From Gammaproteobacteria bacterium (GTDB lineage: Bacteria > Pseudomonadota > Gammaproteobacteria > Pseudomonadales > Azotimanducaceae), in NCBI GenBank assembly GCA_009839405.1, contig VXPR01000559.1, positions 1 through 5,904 of the forward strand: a DNA stretch of 5,904 nucleotides. Direction: 5' to 3'. Positions within the stretch are counted from its first letter, which is position 1. Each line of letters opens with the position of its first letter. The notes under the pieces are model-generated. The model saw only the letters and a program-made list of their open reading frames with translations, searched no databases and was not told the DNA's origin. This document shows positions 1-5,722 of this stretch, in pieces. Made by a program: the position numbers and the translations under genes.

Positions 1-93
1 ACCACGCACCGAGCGACCATGCTGTTCACCGACGACAGCAGCGAAGTCGCCGCCGCCCCACTCGACGCCAGCCGGCGTCTGTGGATGGAGTGA
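1..93 (+). CDS. 3' end of an unrecognised gene (partial, 30 codons)
   Basis: An open frame enters from the left edge and stops at TGA 91-93. The visible C-terminus includes the residues MLFTDDSSEVAAAPLDASRR and ends in LWME. About 26 of the 30 codons end in G or C, which matches the real genes further right. The other forward frames and the antisense frame have a weaker third-position pattern, so this frame is very probably coding. The tail carries no family motif that I recognise, and I assign no function. It runs in the same direction as the Fic gene but is separated from it by 177 bases of repeat-rich, AT-rich DNA, so co-transcription with that gene is not implied. Confidence 0.55.
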   Translation, partial: TTHRATMLFTDDSSEVAAAPLDASRRLWME

Positions 94-138
94 CGCAGAG
101 CCTCGGCAGCCCATTGGCCGGCGGTTGCGGTCGATGTT

Positions 139-264
139 TGCCAAAGAGGCTGCCAAATAGCCCGCCAAGCTAGGAAAGAAAATTCCAAAAAATAGCAATT
201 TAACAGCTTGTTATCTTGCCAAGTAAGGTGTCAAATAGGCTGCCAAATAGACGCCCAAGGCAGT
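139..264. repeat. Two clusters of an imperfect 12-bp direct repeat upstream of the Fic gene
   Basis: Units are spaced exactly 12 bp apart. Cluster 1 has units at 139 (TGCCAAAGAGGC), 151 (TGCCAAATAGCC) and 163 (CGCCAAGCTAGG). Cluster 2 has units at 217 (TGCCAAGTAAGG), 229 (TGTCAAATAGGC) and 241 (TGCCAAATAGAC), with a degenerate fourth unit at 253. The consensus is TGCCAAATAGGC, and the better units contain a short inverted repeat, GCC-5 nt-GGC. The clusters flank 42 bp (175-216) that are about three quarters A/T in otherwise GC-rich DNA. Iterated sites beside an AT-rich core suggest binding of an oligomeric regulator. If translation began at TTG 208, cluster 2 would instead encode a Cys-Gln tetrapeptide repeat, which seems less likely. 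The repeats are seen directly; the role is inferred. Confidence 0.7.
208..236 (+). promoter_or_regulatory. Candidate promoter of the Fic gene, overlapping the repeats
   Basis: A -35-like TTGTTA (208-213) lies 17 bp before a -10-like TCAAAT (231-236). Each matches the sigma-70 consensus at four of six positions. Transcription would begin near 243, just upstream of the preferred GTG start at 271. The -10 element falls inside the repeat unit at 229, so a protein bound to the repeats would block the promoter. An alternative -35, TTAACA at 200-205, matches five of six positions but has a poorer -10 partner. The assignment is weak and rests on position and AT content. Confidence 0.25.
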
Positions 265-270
265 CGAAGA

Positions 271-1455
271 GTGGACTGGAATGCGTTTGAGTTCAGCTAC
301 GGCCATAGGGGGATGGCGGCACTGAGCGCTCAGCTCATCCAAATCGACGGCTACAGAGAAGCAGCCCTGAATCTCGTGCTCCCGCCGATGTGGCGCGAGC
401 AACTTGACGGGCTGAATCGAGTGCGCGCCGTGCACGGGACCACCGCCCTTGAGGGCAATCCCCTGTCTGAGGAAGAGGTGAGCGAGCAGATCGATCAGCT
501 AACGATGCAGCCCGACGCGTCCGAAATGTCGCGTGAGCAGGCGCAGATCCGAAACGTAGGGCTGGCGCAGGATTGGATCAAGGAACGGTTCACGCCGGAT
601 CAACGTCCGGTGACGTACGAGGATGTCATGCGAATGCATGCCCTCGTAACTCAAGGATCGGATGAGACAAAGAACGTGCCCGGCGAGTTGCGGCAGCATT
701 CCGTCGTGGTTGGAACGGAGGCCCTCGGCGGCGTTCATCGCGGTGCCCCCGCGAATGTGCTTGCCGAACTGATGGGGGGATTCATCGTCTTCATCAATGG
801 CCGTCGGATGGCTGAGGAACATCCGGTCGTCCGTGCCTTGGTGGCGCACTTCTTCCTTGTCACGTTGCATCCATTCGGGGACGGCAACGGCCGAGTGTCG
901 AGGCTGCTTGAGGCCGCGATGCTGTATCGAGGCGGCTACAACGTCTTGGGCTTTTATGGCCTGTCCAATTACTTCTACCGCAATGGCGACGAATACAAGC
1001 TCCTGCTGCAGCAAAGCCGGCGCAAGAAGCCGTTTGATCTTACGGACTTCGTCTCCTTTGGCGTGCGGGGCTTCGCTGCTGAACTGAAGGGCATCAACAA
1101 CTTCATCAAGACGAAACTGAATCGCCTTGTGTACCGGGACACCTTGGTCCGGGCGTTCAATCAGCACGTGGGTCCGCGTCGGCGCATCCTGAATCAGCGC
1201 GAATACCGTCTCCTTGATTTCCTCCTGCGTGAGACGGAACCCACGGACCCGTTCTCCGATGAACCGTCGCTCAGCATTAGGTTTGACGAACTCCTTGCGG
1301 AGCCTTATGTGGAAAGCGCCTATCGGAATGTGACGCAGCGCACGTTCCGTCGCGAGCTGGTTCGATTGCACGAGATGGGCTTCATCAAGGTGACGAGGGA
1401 CGCTGACGAGGGTGTGCGGATCGAGGTCGATTTCGGTGCGATCGGTAGATACTGA
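271..1455 (+). CDS. Fic-domain protein (probable AMP-transferase) with self-inhibitory helix and C-terminal winged helix
   Basis: Fic enzymes usually transfer AMP from ATP to a target hydroxyl; the target here is unknown and the protein looks cytosolic. Counting from GTG 271 (394 aa), the complete motif HPFGDGNGRVSR is at residues 200-211, with catalytic His200, anion-loop GDGNG and both arginines. An upstream TTALEGN (57-63) fits the (S/T)xxxE(G/N) inhibitory motif, with Glu61 predicted to block ATP binding. Because this motif is N-terminal in the same chain, no separate antitoxin is required, and none is adjacent. The target-binding flap lies around residues 153-167. Roughly residues 305-389 form a winged-helix-like tail, including the recognition-helix-like TQRTFRRELVRLHEMGFI (356-373). 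Start choice: GTG 271 keeps the conserved-looking DWNAFEF segment and lies downstream of the repeats; TTG 208 would translate the repeats; ATG 313 is a shorter alternative. The family is certain, the start is not. Confidence 0.93.
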   Translation: MDWNAFEFSYGHRGMAALSAQLIQIDGYREAALNLVLPPMWREQLDGLNRVRAVHGTTALEGNPLSEEEVSEQIDQLTMQPDASEMSREQAQIRNVGLAQDWIKERFTPDQRPVTYEDVMRMHALVTQGSDETKNVPGELRQHSVVVGTEALGGVHRGAPANVLAELMGGFIVFINGRRMAEEHPVVRALVAHFFLVTLHPFGDGNGRVSRLLEAAMLYRGGYNVLGFYGLSNYFYRNGDEYKLLLQQSRRKKPFDLTDFVSFGVRGFAAELKGINNFIKTKLNRLVYRDTLVRAFNQHVGPRRRILNQREYRLLDFLLRETEPTDPFSDEPSLSIRFDELLAEPYVESAYRNVTQRTFRRELVRLHEMGFIKVTRDADEGVRIEVDFGAIGRY

Positions 1456-1536
1456 CGCGGCGTGACGCACAGACGTCGTTTGAGAGGGGCTGCGCGTGTT
1501 GGGAGCGCGCGCCAAGAACGCGGCCGGTGCACGCGC

Positions 1537-1553
1537 CGTGGTAAGTTACCGCG
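1537..1553. promoter_or_regulatory. 17-bp dyad upstream of the acyl-CoA synthetase gene
   Basis: The sequence CGTGGTAAGTTACCGCG contains a perfect 11-bp dyad, GGTAA-G-TTACC (1540-1550). It extends outward by a T-G non-complementary pair and then two more matching pairs. It sits 30 bases upstream of ATG 1584, inside the 128-base gap after the Fic gene. The symmetry suits a dimeric repressor or activator site controlling the synthetase gene. No clear -35/-10 pair was found beside it. As RNA it would have only a one-base loop, which argues against a terminator. The palindrome is seen directly; the operator role is inferred. Confidence 0.3.
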
Positions 1554-1572
1554 CTTCGCGCAAAGGAACGAA

Positions 1573-1580
1573 GGGAGAGG
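1573..1580 (+). promoter_or_regulatory. Ribosome binding site that favours ATG 1584
   Basis: The purine-rich stretch GGGAGAGG contains GGAG at 1574-1577. This leaves six bases before ATG 1584 but only three before the in-frame GTG at 1581. The spacing therefore favours ATG 1584 as the start, although the two differ by a single residue. Confidence 0.6.
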
Positions 1581-1583
1581 GTG

Positions 1584-3710
1584 ATGCCGAATCGGGATGC
1601 CGTGCAGGGGGTGCTTGCGAGGGTCCGGGAAGAAGGTCGGGCTTCGTTGACGGCGCTCGAGGCGAAGCAGGTTTGCGACGCCTATGGCATTCCGGTGCCG
1701 GAAGAGGGCATGGCCACTACAGCCGCGCTGGCCGGGGACATCGCCGACGAGATTGGCTATCCGGTGGTGATGAAGATCGTCTCGCCGGACATTCTGCACA
1801 AGACCGATGCCGGTGGCGTGATCACCGGTATTGAAGGCCGCGACGCGGCGGTGGCGGCATACGACCGGATTGTGGCCGCGGCGCGCGACTACGACGCGGA
1901 CGCGGACATTCTCGGCGTGCAGGTGCAGCAGCAAATGCAGGCTGCGCAGGAAGTGATCGTCGGTGGCGTCACCGACCCGAGCTTCGGCAAGTTGGTGGCG
2001 TTTGGCCTGGGCGGCATTCTGGTGGAGGTGCTGAAGGACGTGACCTTCCGCCTTGCCCCGGCCACCGAGGACGACGCCGGCGCCATGCTGGACGAAATCG
2101 CCGGCGCCGAGGTGCTGCGCGGCGTTCGCGGCGGGCCTGGGGTCGATCGAGATGCTCTCGCGGGCCTGATCGCCAACGTCTCGCAGCTCATCAGCGACTT
2201 CCCCGAGATCAGCGAGATGGACTTGAACCCGGTGTTCGCGACGCCGGACGGCGTTTGCGCCGTGGACACCCGCATCCTGCTCGACTTCGACCCCGCACCG
2301 CCCCGCTATCGGCCGAGCCACGACGAAATCCTCGGTGCCATGACGCGGATCATGCAGCCGGATGGTGTGGCCGTGATCGGCGCCTCCGCTGGCGAGGGCA
2401 AGATCGGCAATTCGGTGATGAAGAACCTCATCGACGGCGGCTACCAGGGCGAGATCTATCCGATCCATCCGCGCGAGACGGAGGTGCTCGGGCGCAAGTG
2501 CTACACCAGCGTCACCGAGGTTCGGGGCAACATCGACATTGCCATCTTCTGCATCCCGGCGGCGCTGGTGGCGAACGCGCTCGGCGAGTGTGGCGAGAAG
2601 AACATCCCCGGTGCAGTGCTGATCCCGTCCGGCTTCGCCGAGGTGGGCGAGCACGAGCTGCAAGCCGAGATTGTGCAGGTGGCGCGGGAGAACAACGTGC
2701 GCCTGATGGGGCCGAACATCTACGGCTTCTACTACACGCACAAGAACCTTTGCGCCACCTTCTGCACGCCCTATGGCGAGAAGGGCAAGGTGGCGCTGTC
2801 GTCGCAGAGCGGCGGCGTCGGCATGGCCATCGTCGGCTTCAGCCGCTCGGCGAAGATGGGCGTTTCCGCGATCGTCGGTCTTGGCAACAAGGCCGACATC
2901 GACGAGGACGACCTGTTGACGTTCTTCGAGCAGGACCCGAACACCGAAGTCATCGCCATGCACGTGGAAGACCTCAAGGACGGCCGCGCCTTTGCCGACG
3001 TGGCGAAGCGCGTGTCGAAGAGCAAGCCCGTGGTGGTGCTGAAGGCTGGCCGCACGTCGCTCGGCGCGCGTGCGGCGAACTCGCACACCGGGGCGTTGGC
3101 GGGCGACGACCGGGTGTACGACGCCGTGCTGCGCCAGAGCGGCGTGATCCGCGCCCAGAGCCTGAACGACATGCTGGAGTTTGCCCGCGGGCTGCAGGTG
3201 CTGCCGACGCCCAAGGGCGAGAACGTGCTGATCCTCACCGGCGCCGGCGGCTCCGGCGTACTGCTCTCCGACGCCTGTGCGGACAACGACCTGACGCTCA
3301 TGCCCATGCCGGACGACCTCGATGCCGCCTTTCGCGAGTACATCCCGCCGTTCGGCGCCGCCGGCAATCCCGTGGACATCACCGGGGGGGAGCCACCGAC
3401 CACCTATCGCGCCACCATCGACCTATCCCTCAACGACGAGCGCATCCACTCGCTGGTGATCGGCTACTGGCACACCATCATCACGCCGCCCATGGTGTTC
3501 GCGGAGCTGCTCGGCGAAGCGGTGGCCGAAGCACGAGCCCAGGGCATCGACAAACCGGTGGTGGCATCGCTGGTGGGCGATGTGGAGATCGAGCAAGCCT
3601 GCGACTACCTGATGGATCGCGACATCCTCGCGTACCCCTACACGGCGGAAAAGCCGGTGGCAGTACTCGGCGCCAAGTACCGCTGGGCGCGGGCGGCCGG
3701 GATGCTGTAA
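1584..3710 (+). CDS. NDP-forming acyl-CoA synthetase (acetate-CoA ligase, ADP-forming, family), fused beta-alpha order
   Basis: This cytosolic enzyme family activates a carboxylic acid with CoA and a nucleoside triphosphate, giving NDP and phosphate, or runs in reverse to make NTP. From ATG 1584 it is 708 aa. Residues 1 to about 225 form the ATP-grasp (beta-like) part, with ILHKTDAGGV around His72, FGLGGILVEVLKD at about 140-152 and the metal-binding EMDLNP at 211-216. A CoA-binding Rossmann part follows, with VAVIGAS near 262-268. Succinyl-CoA-ligase-like parts come next, with MGPN near 376-379, SQSGG near 407-411 and the phospho-histidine motif NSHTGALAG around His501. FGAAGNPVDITGG lies near 590-602. 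Many relatives carry the alpha part first; here the beta part leads, a known permutation of this superfamily. Both phospho-relay histidines are present, so activity is expected. The acid substrate cannot be read from sequence; acetate, other short-chain or branched acids and aromatic acids all occur among relatives. No pathway genes are adjacent. Confidence 0.93.
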   Translation: MPNRDAVQGVLARVREEGRASLTALEAKQVCDAYGIPVPEEGMATTAALAGDIADEIGYPVVMKIVSPDILHKTDAGGVITGIEGRDAAVAAYDRIVAAARDYDADADILGVQVQQQMQAAQEVIVGGVTDPSFGKLVAFGLGGILVEVLKDVTFRLAPATEDDAGAMLDEIAGAEVLRGVRGGPGVDRDALAGLIANVSQLISDFPEISEMDLNPVFATPDGVCAVDTRILLDFDPAPPRYRPSHDEILGAMTRIMQPDGVAVIGASAGEGKIGNSVMKNLIDGGYQGEIYPIHPRETEVLGRKCYTSVTEVRGNIDIAIFCIPAALVANALGECGEKNIPGAVLIPSGFAEVGEHELQAEIVQVARENNVRLMGPNIYGFYYTHKNLCATFCTPYGEKGKVALSSQSGGVGMAIVGFSRSAKMGVSAIVGLGNKADIDEDDLLTFFEQDPNTEVIAMHVEDLKDGRAFADVAKRVSKSKPVVVLKAGRTSLGARAANSHTGALAGDDRVYDAVLRQSGVIRAQSLNDMLEFARGLQVLPTPKGENVLILTGAGGSGVLLSDACADNDLTLMPMPDDLDAAFREYIPPFGAAGNPVDITGGEPPTTYRATIDLSLNDERIHSLVIGYWHTIITPPMVFAELLGEAVAEARAQGIDKPVVASLVGDVEIEQACDYLMDRDILAYPYTAEKPVAVLGAKYRWARAAGML

Positions 3711-3816
3711 GAGGACGATCCACTGCCCCTCGACCCCCGGCGAAAGTCGCAAGAAGCCGGTTCCTTGTGCGTCCGCGTCCCGCCGTCCCCGCGCGTTCGA
3801 TCCGAGCAACGGCGCA

Positions 3817-4248
3817 TCATTCCGTCGTCAGGGCGAAGTCCGCCAATCGGACGATGCGGCCTTCCGGTACCGCCTTGTCGAAGTAGGCATCGTCGGCGGT
3901 GACAAGCATCGCACCGGGGGTCGACAGCGACGTCGCGTGGTAGAGCGTGTCGAACAGGTGGTGCCGCAATCGGATGGCGAGTGTTGCCGCCTGCGCGTAA
4001 ATCGCCGACGATTCCGCAACTGTCCAATCGACCTGTCCCAGGTCGTCTAGGTCCTGCAGCGCGCCATCCGGCTTTACTCGGGTCAACACTGCCGCCACCT
4101 CGGCGATGAAATGCGGCGGCTGCAACATCTGAAGACGCCCGTCGCCAACGGCCTCGAGGATGGCGGCCGCAGCATCGGCGTCTGCCTCTTCAGGGTGCCA
4201 TCTGAGGAACCACTTGAGCGCTACGCTGGCGTCAACGACGACGATCAC
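3817..4248 (-). CDS. vapC: PIN-domain ribonuclease toxin, VapC family
   Basis: VapC toxins are metal-dependent ribonucleases that cut tRNA, rRNA or other RNA and halt translation until bound by their antitoxin. The 143-aa length is typical. The acidic PIN quartet is complete: Asp6 in VVDASVALKWF, Glu50 in HFIAEVAAVL, Asp100 in HHLFDTLYHATSL and Asp119 in LVTADDAYF. No signal peptide or membrane segment is present, so it should act in the cytosol. The start is GTG 4248, whose GTGA overlaps the stop of the upstream antitoxin gene by 4 bp. This indicates translational coupling and expression only together with the antitoxin. The gene converges on the acyl-CoA synthetase, with 106 bases between the two stops. 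Toxin identity is secure at family level; the RNA target is unknown, and the gene symbol is by family only. Confidence 0.9.
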   Translation of the reverse strand: MIVVVDASVALKWFLRWHPEEADADAAAAILEAVGDGRLQMLQPPHFIAEVAAVLTRVKPDGALQDLDDLGQVDWTVAESSAIYAQAATLAIRLRHHLFDTLYHATSLSTPGAMLVTADDAYFDKAVPEGRIVRLADFALTTE

Positions 4249-4478
4249 GGGCGGTCATTCAGCCGTGCCGCTCGAACCCGCTTCGGCGCGACCACAGGCG
4301 CGCGCCAGCGACGGCCCAGGATGCGCGCGACGGCTGCCTTGCCTTGGCGCTCGGCCTCTTCACGGTCAATGGCCTCACGCATCAGCGTCGCAACGATGGC
4401 GCTCTTGTTGTAGCCCCGGAACGTCTCGTTGAAAGCCGTCTTGAGGTCGTCCGGAACGCTGAAGTTCATGGTTGCCAT
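4245..4478 (-). CDS. vapB: Ribbon-helix-helix-like antitoxin of the VapBC pair
   Basis: This is the first gene of the two-gene operon; it should neutralise the PIN toxin and repress the operon. From ATG 4478 it is 77 aa. A short strand MNFSVPDD (residues 4-11) is followed by a helix around DLKTAFNETF and a second helix NKSAIVATLMREAIDREE. This strand-helix-helix pattern fits a ribbon-helix-helix DNA-binding dimer. The basic C-terminal third (about residues 45-77, with RRWRAP and KRVRAAR) is the probable toxin-wrapping tail. A longer frame back to 4550 exists but would read through the operator palindrome and adds unrelated-looking residues, so 4478 is preferred. A GGTGG element ends seven bases before this ATG; a second ATG at 4469 is also possible. 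The antitoxin role rests on size, fold pattern, gene order and the 4-bp overlap. Confidence 0.82.
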   Translation of the reverse strand: MATMNFSVPDDLKTAFNETFRGYNKSAIVATLMREAIDREEAERQGKAAVARILGRRWRAPVVAPKRVRAARLNDRP

Positions 4479-4492
4479 GCACACACCACCAG

Positions 4493-4511
4493 TTGTTGAA
4501 AATTTGAACAA
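4493..4511. promoter_or_regulatory. 19-bp near-perfect palindrome, probable VapBC operator
   Basis: The sequence TTGTTGAAAATTTGAACAA is symmetric about 4502. Eight of the nine base pairs match, and only the 4498/4506 pair fails. It lies 14 bases upstream of the antitoxin start at 4478. This is a usual place for the autoregulatory site of a ribbon-helix-helix antitoxin, covering the promoter or early leader. It is also A/T-rich against a GC-rich background. The palindrome is seen directly; binding by the antitoxin is inferred from the behaviour of the family. Confidence 0.6.
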
Positions 4512-4754
4512 GGTTAGCGGCTGCCAGTCGTTTGATGCAAGCGTTGGCACTCGGATCTTCTCCTGCGCTCGGCAGCGGAAGTTCCGGTACCCGACATACC
4601 TCGGTCGGCTGCTTCAGTCCGTCGATTAGCGTCCTGCACGCGAGTTCTGACGCCACGTCGCCGCTACATGGCCATCGGCGACGGCATTCCATCCAGTCCA
4701 GTTGATCAACCTGCCCAACTACCCAGCGCGTCGGCGCGTCCGCCGTTCGGCCTG

Positions 4755-5672
4755 TCAATGTGGCGGGGCAACCCCGACTAGGCCGTCGGCTACGGCCAAG
4801 GTTTGGCGCGCCTCCTCTCGCTGGCCGATGGCGAGCATCACGAGGCCCGTGGAGACGCGCTCCATGTAGCCCCACTGCCAGATGGAGCGAGTGGGAACGT
4901 CGGTGAGTTCGGCCAAGAGGTCGCATCTGGCGCGGGTCAGCGCCGCGGTGTCGCCAGCGAGGAGTTCCTCGCTCCAATCGCGCATGATCGGGGCGAGATC
5001 GCAGGCCTTCTCGGCGATGAGGCCATCGGGGTCGATGAATTTGCAGCGGATTGGCATGTCTTGGCTGGAACCTTCGGCCGTGAGCGTGTTTTCGGCGTGG
5101 GCGTCGCCATGCACCAGGACCGACTCCTGCGGACGGAAAGCAGCGGCGCGTTCCTCGGTGTATTCGAGTGCCAGGTTCTTCGCCTGGGCGGAACACGGCT
5201 TGCCCAGGGCCCGCCATTGCTCGGTGATGAAGTCGGCCAGCCAGCGGGCCTTCTCCGCGCCGGTCATGAGGCCGTGACCTGGCCCCGCCTCGACCCAAGC
5301 GGTTTGGAAGGTAGCGCAGATGGCGCGAATGCGGGCTTCGGTGGAGTCGCAGTGTCGGCTGAGCGGCACTCCCAAGCGCTCGAGCAGTAGGGCGTTGCGC
5401 TCTGGGTCGTGGGCTAGCAGTTTTGCGTAGCCTCGGCCGGCCGCCAGGCGATAGACGGTTGCCTCGGCATTGAGGTCAGCGCTTCCCGGCAATCCGACCT
5501 TGAGCACGGCTTGTGTGCCGTCGGCCAACGTCGCCTCTGCAACCAAGCTCTCCGAACCGCCAGCGAGGGAGACCCCCGCCTCAACACCCCAAAGCCGCTC
5601 GAGCTCCCTGACCAAGTCCGGCAAGCGAGCCACCCAGGCGCGGCCGGCTTCGCCCATCGACTCTGCACGCAT
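4755..5672 (-). CDS. Aminoglycoside/hydroxyurea phosphotransferase-like kinase (APH(6) type)
   Basis: The protein resembles the family that includes streptomycin 6-kinases: ATP-dependent cytosolic kinases that inactivate an antibiotic or act on another small hydroxylated molecule. From ATG 5672 it is 305 aa, the usual size. Lys58 in AVLKVG and Glu70 in LNAEATVYR are the ATP-anchoring pair. LVHGDAHAENTL holds the catalytic Asp190 and Asn195. FIDPDGLIAEKACDLAP holds the metal-binding Asp214, and the downstream WQWGYMERVSTGL is typical of this subgroup. The N-terminal GEAGRAWVARLPDLV also fits. No strong ribosome site precedes ATG 5672. The frame stays open upstream, and a CTG at 5727 would overlap the preceding stop as CTGA; ATG 5657 is a shorter option. 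The gene follows a partial gene by 50 bases on the same strand. The kinase family is well supported; drug resistance is not established. Confidence 0.88.
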   Translation of the reverse strand: MRAESMGEAGRAWVARLPDLVRELERLWGVEAGVSLAGGSESLVAEATLADGTQAVLKVGLPGSADLNAEATVYRLAAGRGYAKLLAHDPERNALLLERLGVPLSRHCDSTEARIRAICATFQTAWVEAGPGHGLMTGAEKARWLADFITEQWRALGKPCSAQAKNLALEYTEERAAAFRPQESVLVHGDAHAENTLTAEGSSQDMPIRCKFIDPDGLIAEKACDLAPIMRDWSEELLAGDTAALTRARCDLLAELTDVPTRSIWQWGYMERVSTGLVMLAIGQREEARQTLAVADGLVGVAPPH

Positions 5673-5722
5673 GTGTGCAGCATCCGACAGACGCCCGGCT
5701 TCGAGCCGGTCCCCGGGACGCG

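Noticed and set aside
139..264. CRISPR array interpretation of the 12-bp repeats
   Set aside because: The units are too short, adjoin without spacers, and no cas genes are present.
208..270. TTG 208 as the Fic start
   Set aside because: It would translate the 12-bp repeats and no ribosome site precedes it. GTG 271 gives a more family-like N-terminus. Kept as an alternative within the repeat finding.
1320..3086. A 588-codon open frame on the minus strand opposite the acyl-CoA synthetase
   Set aside because: It is antisense to a clearly homologous gene, is very rich in His and Arg, and matches no fold. Long antisense frames are expected opposite high-GC genes.
3737..3766. Possible terminator after the synthetase: CCGGC, 14-nt loop, GCCGG, then TTCCTT
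   Set aside because: The stem is only five base pairs with a long loop and a broken T-tract, so it is too weak to call.
3740..3785. Faint resemblance to the 3' half of a leucine tRNA (GCCGGTTCCTTGTG...), which could mark an integration scar
   Set aside because: The T-loop consensus is missing, there is no acceptor pairing or CCA end, and no integrase is nearby.
2255..3886. A 543-codon plus-strand frame overlapping the synthetase
   Set aside because: It is an Arg/Gly/His-rich shifted reading of the synthetase gene with no domain motif.
4591..4608. Small hairpin CCGAC-8 nt-GTCGG in the gap between the antitoxin and the kinase
   Set aside because: The stem is five base pairs with no T-tract and no conserved context.
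4701..4710. Perfect 10-bp palindrome GTTGATCAAC between the kinase stop and the antitoxin operator
   Set aside because: Short, does not extend outward, and is not placed at a promoter. One such palindrome is expected by chance. The rest of 4512-4754 shows no convincing gene, terminator or attC-like site.
4375..5298. A 307-codon minus-strand frame across the kinase gene and the intergenic gap
   Set aside because: It is a shifted reading of the kinase that continues through the operator into the antitoxin in the wrong frame, and it is Arg-rich.
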